The translations under genes were made by a program, and so were the position numbers. Of a DNA stretch of 64,000 nucleotides, positions 18,542-28,707 are shown in pieces. Within the stretch, counting starts at the first letter, position 1. Each line of letters starts with the position of its first letter. The stretch lies in NCBI RefSeq assembly GCF_900104795.1, contig NZ_FNTG01000002.1, forward strand, positions 1,922,001 to 1,986,000, in the 5' to 3' direction. The notes below the pieces were generated by a model, which had not been told where the DNA came from, searched no databases, and saw nothing but the letters and a program-made list of their open reading frames with translations. This stretch comes from Burkholderia sp. WP9 (lineage in GTDB: Bacteria; Pseudomonadota; Gammaproteobacteria; Burkholderiales; Burkholderiaceae).

Positions 18542-20728
18542 ATGTTCAACCACACGCCGCTTGCGACAGCGTTAGCGCTAGCTTTTGCCGTTCCTTTTGC
18601 GACTCCGGCGGTCGCGCAGACTGCTCCGCAAACCGCGTCGCCGGCCGCGCCGCCGGCCGCGACCACCACCGCCGACAGCCATACCTTGCCGACCATCGGC
18701 GTCTCGGCACAGGCTGAACAACAGGACTTCCAGGCAGAGCGGTCGACGGTCGGTGCAAAGACCCCCACGGCGCTGCGCGATATTCCGCAGACCGTCACGG
18801 TCATCAACAAGGCCGTGCTGCAATCGCAAGGCGCGACCTCGTTCCAGGACGCGCTGCGCAACGCGCCGGGCGTGACGATCGGCGCGGCCGAAGGCGGTCA
18901 GATCGGCAACAACATCAACCTGCGCGGCTTTACCGCACAGAACGACATCTATCTGGACGGTTTCCGCGATCGCAACCAGTACTATCGCGACACGTTCGAC
19001 CTCGAAGAAATCGAAGTGCTGTACGGTCCTTCGTCGATGCTGTTCGGCCGCGGTTCGACGGGCGGCGTGATCAACCAGGTCAGCAAGAAGGCGAACCTGA
19101 AGGACTCGGCGGAAGTCACGGGCATGATCGGCACCGACGCCAAATATCGCAGCACCGTCGATGTGAACCATAAGCTGACGGAGACCTCGGCGATTCGCCT
19201 GAACGCATTCGGCCAAAGCCTCGGTTCGACGCGCGACGAGATGAAGAACAAGGACTACGGCATCGCGCCGGAAGTGCGCTTCGGGATCGGCACGCCGACC
19301 GAAGTCACGATCTCCGCGCTGATCCAGCACAACTACGACATGCCTGACTACGGCGTGCAGGCGTTGAACGGCCACCCGTCGCCGGTGCCGAAGAACACCT
19401 TCTACGGCTTGACCACCGACCGCACGATTCAGGACGTGCAGACGGTCACCGCCGCGATCAAGCACAAGTTTTCGGACAACCTGATCCTGACCAACCAGAC
19501 GCAGTTCTCGCACTCGATGACCGACGCGCGCGAAACCGCGCCGCAAGCGGTGCTGACGGGGCCGCTCGCCAGCAGCACCGCGTTGACCAACGGCAATTAC
19601 ACGACGTTGTCGCCGTCGCAACTGTTCATCAAGTTGCAAAGCCACGACCGTGTGATCGAGAACCACTCGCTGTACAACGACACGATGCTGCAATACAAAT
19701 TCGTGACCGGCCCGATCAAGCACGACCTGATCGCCGGTGTCAGCCTCGGTCACGACAGCTATTCGAACCAGGCGTACACGCGTAACAATCTGCCGGTCGT
19801 TTCGATGGTGAATCCGGCGTATCTGTCTACGCCCGCAGGTGTGACGACGACGGTCGGCAACCATGCGGACTCCGGGTCGAACGAAATCGGCGCCTACCTG
19901 AACGACACCGTATCGATCGGCCAGCAATGGAAGGTGATTGGCGGCTTGCGTTGGGATCGCTTCCAGGCGCAGATCCACAACACGATCAGCCTGCCGGGCT
20001 ACGCCACGCAAACCAATTTCTTCACCAGCGTGCGCGCCGGGGTCATCTATCAGCCGACCGACTGGCAGTCGTACTACGTCTCCTACGGCACGTCGTTCAA
20101 TCCGTCGCTCGAAGCGCTGACGGTGACCAACCTTACGCAGAACCTCGCGCCCGAGTCGACCAGATCGTACGAAGTCGGCGCGAAATGGGATCTGCTCGGC
20201 GGCAATCTCTCGGTGACGTCGTCATTCTTCCGCCAGGAAAAAACCAACGCGCGCACCCAGGTGTCGCCGACGGAATACGAGCTGGACGGCGACGTTCGCG
20301 TAGACGGATTCCAGGCCGGGGTGACGGGCCACATTACGGACAAATGGCAAGTGTTCGGCGGCTACACCTACATGGACGCCATCATCCTGAAGGCGCGCGA
20401 CGGCACGCAAGGTCACGTGCCGGCCAACACGCCGCGTAACACGCTGACGTTCTGGACTACCTACGCGTTCACGCCGCATTGGGAAATCGGCGGCGGTCCG
20501 ACGTATATGTCGCCGCGTTACGCATCGAACACGAATTACGTGCAGGTGCCGGGCTACACGCGCTGGGATGCGACCGCGGCGTATCACGCGAAGAAATACG
20601 ACGTCCGCCTGAACCTGCTGAACCTGACCAACAAGACGTACTACGACGCGTTGATTCCGTCGGACGGCGGCCGTTCCGTACCGGGTATCGGACGCACGTT
20701 GCTGGCGACGTTCGATTACCGCTTTTGA
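18542..20728 (+). CDS. TonB-dependent siderophore receptor
   Basis: A 728-residue outer-membrane receptor that imports ferric siderophores (often catecholates) using TonB energy. The signal peptide is residues 1-26 (PAVAQ). A TonB-box-like stretch precedes the plug, which starts at RDIPQTVTVINKAVLQSQG. The barrel ends in the usual aromatic residue (TFDYRF). The start is the ATG that opens the signal peptide; a longer in-frame start upstream would add a non-signal segment. The Fur box and the following PKHD-type hydroxylase gene (the fiu-ybiX/piuA-piuC arrangement) support a catecholate or iron-drug receptor. Confidence 0.92.
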   Translation: MFNHTPLATALALAFAVPFATPAVAQTAPQTASPAAPPAATTTADSHTLPTIGVSAQAEQQDFQAERSTVGAKTPTALRDIPQTVTVINKAVLQSQGATSFQDALRNAPGVTIGAAEGGQIGNNINLRGFTAQNDIYLDGFRDRNQYYRDTFDLEEIEVLYGPSSMLFGRGSTGGVINQVSKKANLKDSAEVTGMIGTDAKYRSTVDVNHKLTETSAIRLNAFGQSLGSTRDEMKNKDYGIAPEVRFGIGTPTEVTISALIQHNYDMPDYGVQALNGHPSPVPKNTFYGLTTDRTIQDVQTVTAAIKHKFSDNLILTNQTQFSHSMTDARETAPQAVLTGPLASSTALTNGNYTTLSPSQLFIKLQSHDRVIENHSLYNDTMLQYKFVTGPIKHDLIAGVSLGHDSYSNQAYTRNNLPVVSMVNPAYLSTPAGVTTTVGNHADSGSNEIGAYLNDTVSIGQQWKVIGGLRWDRFQAQIHNTISLPGYATQTNFFTSVRAGVIYQPTDWQSYYVSYGTSFNPSLEALTVTNLTQNLAPESTRSYEVGAKWDLLGGNLSVTSSFFRQEKTNARTQVSPTEYELDGDVRVDGFQAGVTGHITDKWQVFGGYTYMDAIILKARDGTQGHVPANTPRNTLTFWTTYAFTPHWEIGGGPTYMSPRYASNTNYVQVPGYTRWDATAAYHAKKYDVRLNLLNLTNKTYYDALIPSDGGRSVPGIGRTLLATFDYRF

Positions 20729-20795
20729 TACACGTTGAACGGGTGCGTTAGGCTTGCCGTTTTCGAAGACGGCAAGTCGACGCAAAGGAACCATC

Positions 20796-21479
20796 ATGTT
20801 GCTGCACATTCCGAATGTACTGAGCGCCGAGCAGTTGCGCGTCGTGCGCGAGCGGCTCGACAATGCCGGCGACGCGTGGGTCGACGGCCGCGCGACCGCG
20901 GGCTATCAGGGCGCACCGGTCAAACGTAACCAGCAGATTGCCGAACACACGCCTATTGCGCGCCAACTCGGCGACGTGATTCTCGCGTCGATCGAACGCA
21001 ATCCGCTGTTCATCAGCTCGGTGCTGCCGAACCAGGTGTATCCGCCGCTCTTCAATCGTTACGAAGGCGGCATGCAGTTCGGCAGTCATGTCGACGGCGC
21101 CGTGCGAGTGCTGCCCAACGGCGTGAAGCTGCGCACCGACGTCTCCGTGACGCTGTTCATTTCAGACCCCGCAGACTACGACGGCGGCGAACTCGTGATC
21201 GAAGACACGTACGGCGTGCAGCAGGTCAAGCTGCCGGCGGGCGACATGATCGTCTATCCGGCGACGAGTTTGCATCAGGTCACGCCGGTCACGCGCGGCG
21301 TGCGCGTCGCGAGTTTCTTCTGGGTGCAAAGCCTCGTGCGCAGCGATACGCAGCGTGCGATGTTGTTCGACATGGACACCGCCATTCAACGGCTCAATGC
21401 CACCAACGCCGACGACGCCGCGCGCCGCAGCCTCGTCGGGATCTATCACAACCTGTTGCGTAACTGGAGCGAACCGTGA
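20796..21479 (+). CDS. piuC: PKHD-type Fe(II)/2-oxoglutarate hydroxylase (PiuC/YbiX family)
   Basis: A 227-residue iron and 2-oxoglutarate dependent oxygenase. The metal triad is visible as H98-x-D100 (GSHVDGAVR) and H160 (TSLHQVTPV), in a double-stranded beta-helix domain of about residues 80-180. The start has AAAGGAA upstream. It follows the TonB receptor by 67 bases. Receptor-PiuC pairs are common in Gammaproteobacteria and Burkholderiales and are iron-repressed; the hydroxylase's natural substrate remains unclear. The symbol is given by family and context. Confidence 0.88.
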   Translation: MLLHIPNVLSAEQLRVVRERLDNAGDAWVDGRATAGYQGAPVKRNQQIAEHTPIARQLGDVILASIERNPLFISSVLPNQVYPPLFNRYEGGMQFGSHVDGAVRVLPNGVKLRTDVSVTLFISDPADYDGGELVIEDTYGVQQVKLPAGDMIVYPATSLHQVTPVTRGVRVASFFWVQSLVRSDTQRAMLFDMDTAIQRLNATNADDAARRSLVGIYHNLLRNWSEP

Positions 21480-22198
21480 GCGTACCCGAGGCAATCGACA
21501 TCCAAGCGCCCGAGGGCATCGACCGCGCGGCCCGCGAGCCGCAGCGCCTTGACGGCGGCGAGTTGAAGGCGCGCCAGCAGCGCTCGCGCCGCGCCACCTT
21601 CATCAAGTGGCTGCGCAAGGTGCATGGCTGGGTCGGTTTGTGGGGCGCGGCGCTGGGTTTGCTGTTCGGCACCACGGGGTTTCTGCTGAATCATCGCGGC
21701 GGTCCGCTCAAGGTATCGACCGGCGAGCCGCAGGTCGCGGTGTTGCAGGTGCCGTTGCCGCAACCGGCGCCCGAGACGCCACGCGATCTGGGCAAGTGGC
21801 TCAAGCATGAACTGAAACTGGCGGGCACGCCGGGGCGTGTTCAGAAAGAGCCTGCGCATCCGGTCGCTTGGGGCGAGCGCAGCGTAGTCCAGCCGGAGCA
21901 CTGGCAGCTCAATTTCGCGTCGCCCCGAGAGAACACGTCCGCCGAATATTGGGTGGGCAACGGTTACGTGACGGTCAAGCGCAGCGAGAACACGTTCCTC
22001 GCGGTGCTGACTAATCTGCACAAGGGGGTGGGCTTGAGCGTCGGCTGGGTGCTGCTGATCGACACGCTGGCCGGTAGCATCATTCTCTTGTCCCTTACCG
22101 GCGTTCTGCTCTGGACGGAGTTGAACAAACGCAAGACCGTCGGCGCGGTGTTGGTGCTGGGATCGATCGTCGCCGCGGTATGCGTCGGATTGCTGTAA
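21476..22198 (+). CDS. PepSY-associated membrane protein of the iron operon
   Basis: 240 residues, with a membrane segment near 45-65 ([20 protein letters not shown]), a periplasmic middle domain and two membrane segments at the end (about 175-205 and 215-240). This is the PepSY_TM layout seen in proteins next to siderophore receptors, where some act as ferric reductases. It starts with GTG overlapping the stop of the hydroxylase gene by four bases (GTGA), so translation is probably coupled. Function in iron release is inferred from context. Confidence 0.8.
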   Translation: MSVPEAIDIQAPEGIDRAAREPQRLDGGELKARQQRSRRATFIKWLRKVHGWVGLWGAALGLLFGTTGFLLNHRGGPLKVSTGEPQVAVLQVPLPQPAPETPRDLGKWLKHELKLAGTPGRVQKEPAHPVAWGERSVVQPEHWQLNFASPRENTSAEYWVGNGYVTVKRSENTFLAVLTNLHKGVGLSVGWVLLIDTLAGSIILLSLTGVLLWTELNKRKTVGAVLVLGSIVAAVCVGLL

Positions 22199-22515
22199 AT
22201 GCCGCTGCGGGCAGGGCGTAATCCCGGAGAAATCCGCCGCCTTGCCTGACTCGCGCTCGGGAAGATCGCCTTTCCAGAACATTGCACCGAGGTACGTTTT
22301 ACCGGCAGTTCAAGCTCCCCTCGCAGTATCCCTTCCACGCTGCCAGCGTTCCGTTCGGCACACGCTCTCCGGCGCGGCGAAAGGCCCGCTCCGCGCGTCG
22401 TCTCAACTTCCTCCGGCATCCGTCTACGTGCGAGAATCGCGCTACATCAATTGCGCGCTAACGTTGGCTATCCATTGGATCAGGCACCGCTTTTGCAATC
22501 GCGGTCCGCACGACT
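22199..22515. other. Intergenic region before the hybrid kinase
   Basis: 317 bases. No convincing gene, terminator stem with a T-run or operator was seen. It separates the iron operon from the kinase gene and should hold the kinase promoter, which was not identified. Confidence 0.5.
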
Positions 22516-25500
22516 ATGAGCCACCGCGTCGAGGAGATCGCGTTGAACGAGCCGGACCGCTTCTTATCGGATGCATTGCCCGCCGACCTCGCCGCGCCGT
22601 CATTCCTTGCCGGCGGCGGCGAACTGGGCGCGCTCATCCGCGCCTACGACTGGACGCAGACGGCGCTCGGCGCGCCCGACACCTGGCCGCAAGGGCTGAA
22701 GATCGCGATCCGCATCATGCTCACATCGCGTCAGCCGATCTGGATCGGGTGGGGTGACGAGCTGATCTATTTTTACAACGACCCGTACAAATCGATCATC
22801 GGCGGCAAGCATCCGGTCGCGCTCGGCCAACCGACCAAGGTCGTCTGGCGCGAAATCTGGACCGACATCGAGCCGCTTCTGAATACCGCGCTGGCCGGCG
22901 CGGAAGGCATCTTCGTCGAACAGAAGCTGCTTATCATGGAGCGCAACGGCTTTCCCGAGGAGACGTATTACACCTTCTCGTACAGCCCCATTCCCGGCGA
23001 TGACGGCGAACCCGGCGGCATTATCTGCGCCAACAGCGACGGCACCGCACAGGTGGTCGGAGAGCGGCAGTTGGCGCTGCTCAAGGAACTGGCAGCGGTC
23101 AGCCCCGACGGCCGCGACTGGCGCGAAGCATGCAAGCTCAGCGCGCGTGCCTTGCAGTCTAATCTGCAAGATCTTCCGTTCGCCTTGCTGTACGCCGCCG
23201 AACCCGGCGGCGACACGGCCACGCTGGTCGGTTCGAGCGGCATCGAGCCGGATCACCCGGCGGCGGCGCGGACAATCAAGCTCGACGGCGACTCGCTCTG
23301 GCCGGTCGGCGACGTGATGGAGATTCAGGCGCCGCAGCTTGTGCGTGATTTGACGCAGCGATTCGGCACCGAGATGCCGCGCGGGCCGTGGCATCTCGCG
23401 CCGCAGCAGGCGGTCGTTCTGCCGGTGTCGCCCGGCGGCGAGGCGACGCAAGCCGTGGTTCTGATCGCCGGCCTGAATCCTTGCCGCCTTTTCGACGACG
23501 CCTATCGCAGCTTCCTGAATCTGAGCGCCGGCCAGATCGGCGCGGCGATCGGCTACGCGCGCGCTTATGAGGAAGAGCGGCGGCGCGCGGAGGCGCTGGC
23601 TGAAATCGACCGCGCGAAAACCACGTTCTTTTCCAACATCAGCCACGAATTTCGTACGCCGTTGACGCTGATGCTCGGCCCTCTCGAAGAACTGCTCGCC
23701 AAGCCGCAACTTGCCGCGAGCGGCGACAACGCGCGGATGGGCAGCGATATCGAGGACCGCGCGCTGATCGAGATCACGCATCGCAACGGCTTGCGGCTGC
23801 TCAAGCTCGTCAACGCGCTGCTGGATTTTTCGCGCATCGAAGCGGGCCGCATGCAGAGCCATCCGCAACCCACGGATATCGCGTCCTTCACGGCCGAACT
23901 CGCATCGCTGTTCCAGTCCGCGATCGAAACAGCGGGCCTGCGGCTCGAGGTCGAGATTCCGGCCGCGCCCGTGGTCGTGCAACTCGACCGCGAGATGTGG
24001 GAAAAGGTCGTGATGAACCTGCTGTCCAACGCCTACAAGTTCACGTTCTTCGGCACGATTCGTGTCGCGGTTCGTGAGGTCGTTGGCGGTGGCGTCGAGG
24101 TTAGCGTGACGGATAGCGGGATCGGTATTGCCGAAGAAGAAGCGCCGCGCCTCTTCGAGCGCTTTCATCGCGTGGCGGGCGCGCCCGGACGCTCGGTCGA
24201 AGGCAGTGGCATTGGGCTCGCGATGGTGCAGGAACTCGTGAAGCTGCACAACGGTACGGTGCGGGTCGACAGTGTGCTGGGCCAGGGGGCGTGCTTCACC
24301 GTCTCTCTGCCGCGTGGCGCCGTGCAGCCCCAGTCCGAAGACTCAGCCGTGCATGCCGCCATGAGCAAACACGCGCGCACCTATGTCGATGCCGCGTTGC
24401 GCTGGAGTCCGGAGAACGAAATCCTCACCGATGCGCCAATCGATGCGACGCCGGCCGGCGAGGTGTCGCCCGACGCCGCGCCGGTCACTGCCGCGCGGCT
24501 CCTGGTTGTCGACGACAATGCGGACTTGCGTGAGTACATGAGCCGCATCTTGCGTGCGGCAGGGCACGACGTGCGTCTTGCGACCGACGGCCAGGCCGCG
24601 CTCGAAGCCGCGCGCGAGGAGCGTCCCGATCTGGTGCTCTCCGACGTGATGATGCCGCGCCTCGACGGCTTTGGCCTGCTGCGTGCACTGCGCGCCGATC
24701 CGGACCTGCGCGACACGCCGGTGCTGATGCTGTCCGCCCGCGCGGGCGAGGAAGCGCGCGTGGACGGCATCGAGCACGGGGCCGACGACTATCTGACCAA
24801 ACCCTTCTCGGCGCGCGAACTGCTGGCCCGCGTGTCGGGCAACCTGCAACTCGCCCGCTTGCGCCGCGAGACCGAGATGAAGCTGCGCGAGGAATCGCGC
24901 ACGCTGGAGATTCTCAATCGCGTGGGCTCGACGGTGGCGGCCGAACTCGATCTGAACCGCGCGGTGCAGATCGTGACGGACGCGGCCACCGAACTGACCG
25001 GCGCCGCGTTCGGTTCGTTCTTCTATAACGTGCTCGACGACAAGGGCGGCAGCTACATGCTGTACACGCTGTCCGGTGTGCCGAAGGAAGCGTTTGCGGG
25101 CTTTCCGATGCCGCGCAACACGGCGGTGTTTGCACCGACGTTCAAGGGCGAAGGCATCGTTCGCGTCGACGACATTACTCAGGATCCGCGTTATGGCCAT
25201 AACGTGCCGCATCGTGGCATGCCGGAAGGCCACCTGAAGGTGCGCAGCTATCTGGCCACGCCCGTGCAGTCGCGTAGCGGGGAGGTGGTCGGCGGCCTGT
25301 TCTTCGGCCATCCGGAGCCTGGCGTATTCACCGAACGCGCCGAGCGGATCGTGGCCGGTATCGCCGCGCAAGCGGCCATTGCCATCGACAACGCGCGTCT
25401 GTACCAGGCCGCGCAAAGCGAAATCGCCGAGCGCGCCAAAGCGCAAAGCGCGCTGCACGATCTGAACGAAACGCTGGAGCGCCGTGTGATCGAGACGGTG

Positions 25501-27462
25501 GCGGACCGCGACCGTCTGTGGGAGTTGAGCGAAGATCTACTGGTGGTGGCCGATATCGAAGGCCGTTTGCAGCGCGTGAGTCCGTCGTGGAGCAATGCGC
25601 TCGGCCATAACATGCATTGGCTCATGTCACGTTCCTACGTCGACCTGGTTCACCCGGACGATGTCGCGGTCGTCAGCACGCATCTGGCCGAATTGCGTCG
25701 CACGGGCGTGCCGGTGCGCTATGAAAACCGCTTCAAGCGGATCGACGGTACGTGGCGCTGGGTCGCGTGGACGCTCGCGCTCGATCCCGACACGGCGCGC
25801 ATTCACGGCGTGGGCCGCGACGTCACCGCCGACAAGGAAACCACCGAGGCGCTGCGCCACGCCGAAGAAGCGCTGCGCATGGCGCAGAAGATGGAAGCGA
25901 TCGGCAAGCTCACGGGCGGCGTCGCGCACGACTTCAACAATCTGCTGCAGGTGATAGGCGGCAATCTGCAACTGCTGGCGAAAGACGTCGCCGGTTCCGA
26001 GAAGCCCGAGCAGCGCGTGCGCAATGCGCTGGCGGGCGTGGCCCGCGGCGCGAACCTCGCCTCGCAGTTGCTGGCGTTCGGGCGGCGTCAGCCGCTCGCG
26101 CCGAAGGTCGTCAATCTCGGCCGCTTCGTGCGCGGACTCGACGACATGTTGCGACGCGCGCTCGGCGACGGCGTCGAAATCGAAACGATCGTGTCGGGCG
26201 GCTTGTGGAATACGCTGGTCGATCCCTTCCAGGTCGAGAACGCGCTGCTGAACCTCGCGATCAACGCGCGCGACGCGATGAACGGCCACGGCAAGCTCAC
26301 GATCGAAGCCGGCAACGCCGCGCTCGACGACGCCTACGCCAAGCGCAACGCGGAAGTTACGCCGGGCCAATACGTGATGCTGGCCGTCACCGACACGGGC
26401 GCCGGAATGTCGCCGGAAGTGCGCGAGCGCGTGTTCGAGCCGTTCTTCACGACCAAGCCCGAAGGTCAGGGCACCGGCCTCGGCTTGAGCATGGTATATG
26501 GCTTCGTCAAGCAGTCGGGCGGCCATGTGAAGATTTACAGCGAGGAGGGGCACGGTACGACGATTCGCATCTATCTGCCGCGGGTGCGCCAGCAGGAAGA
26601 CCTCGAAACGAATATCGACGCCGGTCCCGCGAAGGGCGGCACGGAAACGGTTCTGGTGGTGGAGGACGACGAGGAAGTGCGCACGACGGTGGTCGAAATG
26701 CTGTCCGATCTCGGCTATCGCGTGCTGAAAGCGAAAGACGCGCAAAGCGCGCTCGCGATCGTCGAAAGCGGCGTGCCGATCGACTTGCTGTTCACCGATG
26801 TGGTAATGCCCGGCCCGCTGCGCAGCACCGAACTCGCCCGCAAGGCGCGCGAACGGTTGCCCGCGATCGCGGTGCTGTTCACGTCGGGCTATACGGACAA
26901 CGCGATCGTGCATTCCGGGCGGCTCGATGAAGGCATCGAATTGCTCAGCAAGCCCTACACGCACGAAGCATTGGCGCGCAAAGTCCGCTATGTGCTGCAA
27001 ACGCAGAATCCACTGGCGGCCGAAATCGCCGAGGCCGAGCAGCATCTTCTTGAGGTCGATCCCCCTGCCACTCCGGATAGCGCCGACAGTTTCGCGGCTC
27101 AGACGCGGCCACGGATTCTGCTGGTGGAAGACGACGAACTGATTCGCGCGAGCACCGCCGAATTGCTGCGCACGTTCGACTTCGACATTCTGGAGGCCGA
27201 AGGCGAGCACGACGCCAGGCAGATTCTCAGCGAACATGCGATCAGCGTGATGCTCACCGACGTAGGGCTGGCGGGCAAGTCGGGCATCGATCTGGCGCTG
27301 GAGGTGTGTGGCGAGCGGCCCGATCTGCGCGTGATCTTTTTGACCGGCTACGACCTCGTGCTGACGCCGGAGCAGCGCAAGGTATTGCCGCAGGCCATCT
27401 TGTTGCGCAAGCCCTATGATCTGCTCGATCTCATCGATGCGCTGAAAACGCCGCTCGGCTGA
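22516..27462 (+). CDS. Giant hybrid histidine kinase with two kinase modules and three receivers
   Basis: 1648 residues with no transmembrane segment, so a cytosolic sensor. Approximate order: PAS (40-170), GAF-like (175-350), HisKA with His377 (SHEFRTPL) and HATPase (to about 610), receiver 1 (660-775, Asp710), GAF (795-970), PAS (1005-1115), HisKA with His1138 (AHDFNNLL) and HATPase (to about 1355), receiver 2 (1375-1490, Asp1428), receiver 3 (1535-1645, Asp1582). Both kinase cores keep their N and G boxes (SGIGLAMV; TGLGLSMV), so both look active. It likely forms an internal phosphorelay. No output DNA-binding domain and no partner regulator gene are adjacent. The signal is unknown; GAF/PAS domains suggest a small molecule, light or redox cue. 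Confidence 0.92.
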   Translation: MSHRVEEIALNEPDRFLSDALPADLAAPSFLAGGGELGALIRAYDWTQTALGAPDTWPQGLKIAIRIMLTSRQPIWIGWGDELIYFYNDPYKSIIGGKHPVALGQPTKVVWREIWTDIEPLLNTALAGAEGIFVEQKLLIMERNGFPEETYYTFSYSPIPGDDGEPGGIICANSDGTAQVVGERQLALLKELAAVSPDGRDWREACKLSARALQSNLQDLPFALLYAAEPGGDTATLVGSSGIEPDHPAAARTIKLDGDSLWPVGDVMEIQAPQLVRDLTQRFGTEMPRGPWHLAPQQAVVLPVSPGGEATQAVVLIAGLNPCRLFDDAYRSFLNLSAGQIGAAIGYARAYEEERRRAEALAEIDRAKTTFFSNISHEFRTPLTLMLGPLEELLAKPQLAASGDNARMGSDIEDRALIEITHRNGLRLLKLVNALLDFSRIEAGRMQSHPQPTDIASFTAELASLFQSAIETAGLRLEVEIPAAPVVVQLDREMWEKVVMNLLSNAYKFTFFGTIRVAVREVVGGGVEVSVTDSGIGIAEEEAPRLFERFHRVAGAPGRSVEGSGIGLAMVQELVKLHNGTVRVDSVLGQGACFTVSLPRGAVQPQSEDSAVHAAMSKHARTYVDAALRWSPENEILTDAPIDATPAGEVSPDAAPVTAARLLVVDDNADLREYMSRILRAAGHDVRLATDGQAALEAAREERPDLVLSDVMMPRLDGFGLLRALRADPDLRDTPVLMLSARAGEEARVDGIEHGADDYLTKPFSARELLARVSGNLQLARLRRETEMKLREESRTLEILNRVGSTVAAELDLNRAVQIVTDAATELTGAAFGSFFYNVLDDKGGSYMLYTLSGVPKEAFAGFPMPRNTAVFAPTFKGEGIVRVDDITQDPRYGHNVPHRGMPEGHLKVRSYLATPVQSRSGEVVGGLFFGHPEPGVFTERAERIVAGIAAQAAIAIDNARLYQAAQSEIAERAKAQSALHDLNETLERRVIETVADRDRLWELSEDLLVVADIEGRLQRVSPSWSNALGHNMHWLMSRSYVDLVHPDDVAVVSTHLAELRRTGVPVRYENRFKRIDGTWRWVAWTLALDPDTARIHGVGRDVTADKETTEALRHAEEALRMAQKMEAIGKLTGGVAHDFNNLLQVIGGNLQLLAKDVAGSEKPEQRVRNALAGVARGANLASQLLAFGRRQPLAPKVVNLGRFVRGLDDMLRRALGDGVEIETIVSGGLWNTLVDPFQVENALLNLAINARDAMNGHGKLTIEAGNAALDDAYAKRNAEVTPGQYVMLAVTDTGAGMSPEVRERVFEPFFTTKPEGQGTGLGLSMVYGFVKQSGGHVKIYSEEGHGTTIRIYLPRVRQQEDLETNIDAGPAKGGTETVLVVEDDEEVRTTVVEMLSDLGYRVLKAKDAQSALAIVESGVPIDLLFTDVVMPGPLRSTELARKARERLPAIAVLFTSGYTDNAIVHSGRLDEGIELLSKPYTHEALARKVRYVLQTQNPLAAEIAEAEQHLLEVDPPATPDSADSFAAQTRPRILLVEDDELIRASTAELLRTFDFDILEAEGEHDARQILSEHAISVMLTDVGLAGKSGIDLALEVCGERPDLRVIFLTGYDLVLTPEQRKVLPQAILLRKPYDLLDLIDALKTPLG

Positions 27463-27583
27463 GGCCGCCGCGTTAAAGCTGATGAAGCGGGCCGGCAGTT
27501 GCCGGCCTGTCAGCGGAGAAGGTGGCGCTCGCGCTAGAATTCCCGCAGACCGCCACAACCGTTGGCTCTGCCGGAATCCGCCG

Positions 27584-28273
27584 ATGACCACATCCGATAA
27601 CGCCGTCGACACCGCGCTCATCACGCGGCGTTCCATTCGCGCCTTTCTGCCTACACCGGTGCCACGCGGCGAAATCGAAGCCATTCTCGAAGCCGCCAGC
27701 CGCGCGCCTTCGGGTACCAACACGCAACCGTGGAAAGTCTATGTGGTGACGGGCGAGTCGCTCGCGCGCCTCTCGGGGGCCTTGCTCGCCGCCCACGACG
27801 ACCCGCAGCGCGACGCGCTGTACCAGGAAGAGTATCCGTACTACCCGCATCAATGGGTGTCGCCGTATATCGACCGGCGCCGCAAAATCGGCTGGGATCT
27901 GTATGGCCTGCTCGGCATCGGAAAGGGCGACAAGGCGCGCATGCATGAGCAGCATGCGCAGAACTACCGCTTCTTCGGCGCACCGGTGGGCTTGTTCTTC
28001 ACCATCGACCGGGTATTGGAGCGCGGCAGCTGGCTCGACTATGGCATGTTCCTGCAGGCGATCATGACGGCCGCGCGCGGACGTGGTCTCGATACCTGTC
28101 CGCAGGCCGCGTTTACGCCGTTTCATCGCGTGATTGCGGCACACCTCGGCCTGCCGCCCGAAGAACAACTGGTGTGCGGCATGTCCCTCGGCTTTGCTGA
28201 CGAAAGCGCGCTGGTCAACACGTTGCGCACCGAGCGTGAACCGGTTGAGCGGTTCACGCGATTTCTCGATTGA
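27584..28273 (+). CDS. Nitroreductase-family flavoprotein
   Basis: 229 residues of the FMN-dependent nitroreductase fold. The N-terminal motif RRSIRAFLPTPV, the FMN loop SRAPSGTNTQPWKVYVV and the C-terminal GMSLGFADE segment are typical. Family members reduce nitroaromatics, quinones or enones with NAD(P)H as dimers. The start is the ATG at MTTSDNAVD because the upstream in-frame residues are not conserved in character. The HiPIP gene follows 70 bases downstream on the same strand and could be co-transcribed. Confidence 0.88.
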   Translation: MTTSDNAVDTALITRRSIRAFLPTPVPRGEIEAILEAASRAPSGTNTQPWKVYVVTGESLARLSGALLAAHDDPQRDALYQEEYPYYPHQWVSPYIDRRRKIGWDLYGLLGIGKGDKARMHEQHAQNYRFFGAPVGLFFTIDRVLERGSWLDYGMFLQAIMTAARGRGLDTCPQAAFTPFHRVIAAHLGLPPEEQLVCGMSLGFADESALVNTLRTEREPVERFTRFLD

Positions 28274-28343
28274 CGGCGCTTGATCCCACTTGATTGCACT
28301 TGATCGCGATCGAGGCACGCCTCCCACTTTCCATCGGACCCAT

Positions 28344-28655
28344 ATGAAAACATCGCGCCGCCATTTTCTGCTGCTGGGCGTGAGCGCGGGCTCAGCGCTC
28401 GCACTCGCCCGTACCGCTTTCGCCGAGACCGCGAATACGCTCAGCGAAGCCGATCCGAAGGCGCAAGCCGTCGGCTATAAGGAGGACGCTTCCAAGGTCG
28501 ACAAGGCGAAATTCCCCGGCTACACCGCCGGACAGAATTGCGGCAACTGCTCGCTGTTCCAGGGCAAAGCCACCGATACATACGGCGGCTGCACGCTGTT
28601 CGGCGACAAACAGGTCGCCGCGCGCGGCTGGTGCAGTTCGTATTCGAATATGTGA
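28344..28655 (+). CDS. High-potential iron-sulfur protein (HiPIP)
   Basis: 103 residues. A twin-arginine-type signal (SRRHFLL plus hydrophobic stretch to about 27) exports a small periplasmic electron carrier. The four [4Fe-4S] ligands are C66, C69, C83 and C97 in the family pattern C-G-N-C, G-G-C, G-W-C. HiPIPs shuttle electrons between membrane complexes and periplasmic or cytochrome partners. The N-terminus is chosen at the ATG before the TAT motif. Confidence 0.92.
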   Translation: MKTSRRHFLLLGVSAGSALALARTAFAETANTLSEADPKAQAVGYKEDASKVDKAKFPGYTAGQNCGNCSLFQGKATDTYGGCTLFGDKQVAARGWCSSYSNM

Positions 28656-28707
28656 ACCGCAAGCGGCGGCGCGTCGTGCGATTCGCTGCGCGCCGCGTTC
28701 GAGGCGG

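Noticed and set aside
18578..20011. 477-residue open frame antisense to the TonB receptor
   Set aside because: No domain or signal is visible; the receptor on the plus strand has complete family features.
25627..27723. 698-residue open frame antisense to the hybrid kinase
   Set aside because: It overlaps a gene with clear kinase and receiver motifs, and its own composition is shadow-like.
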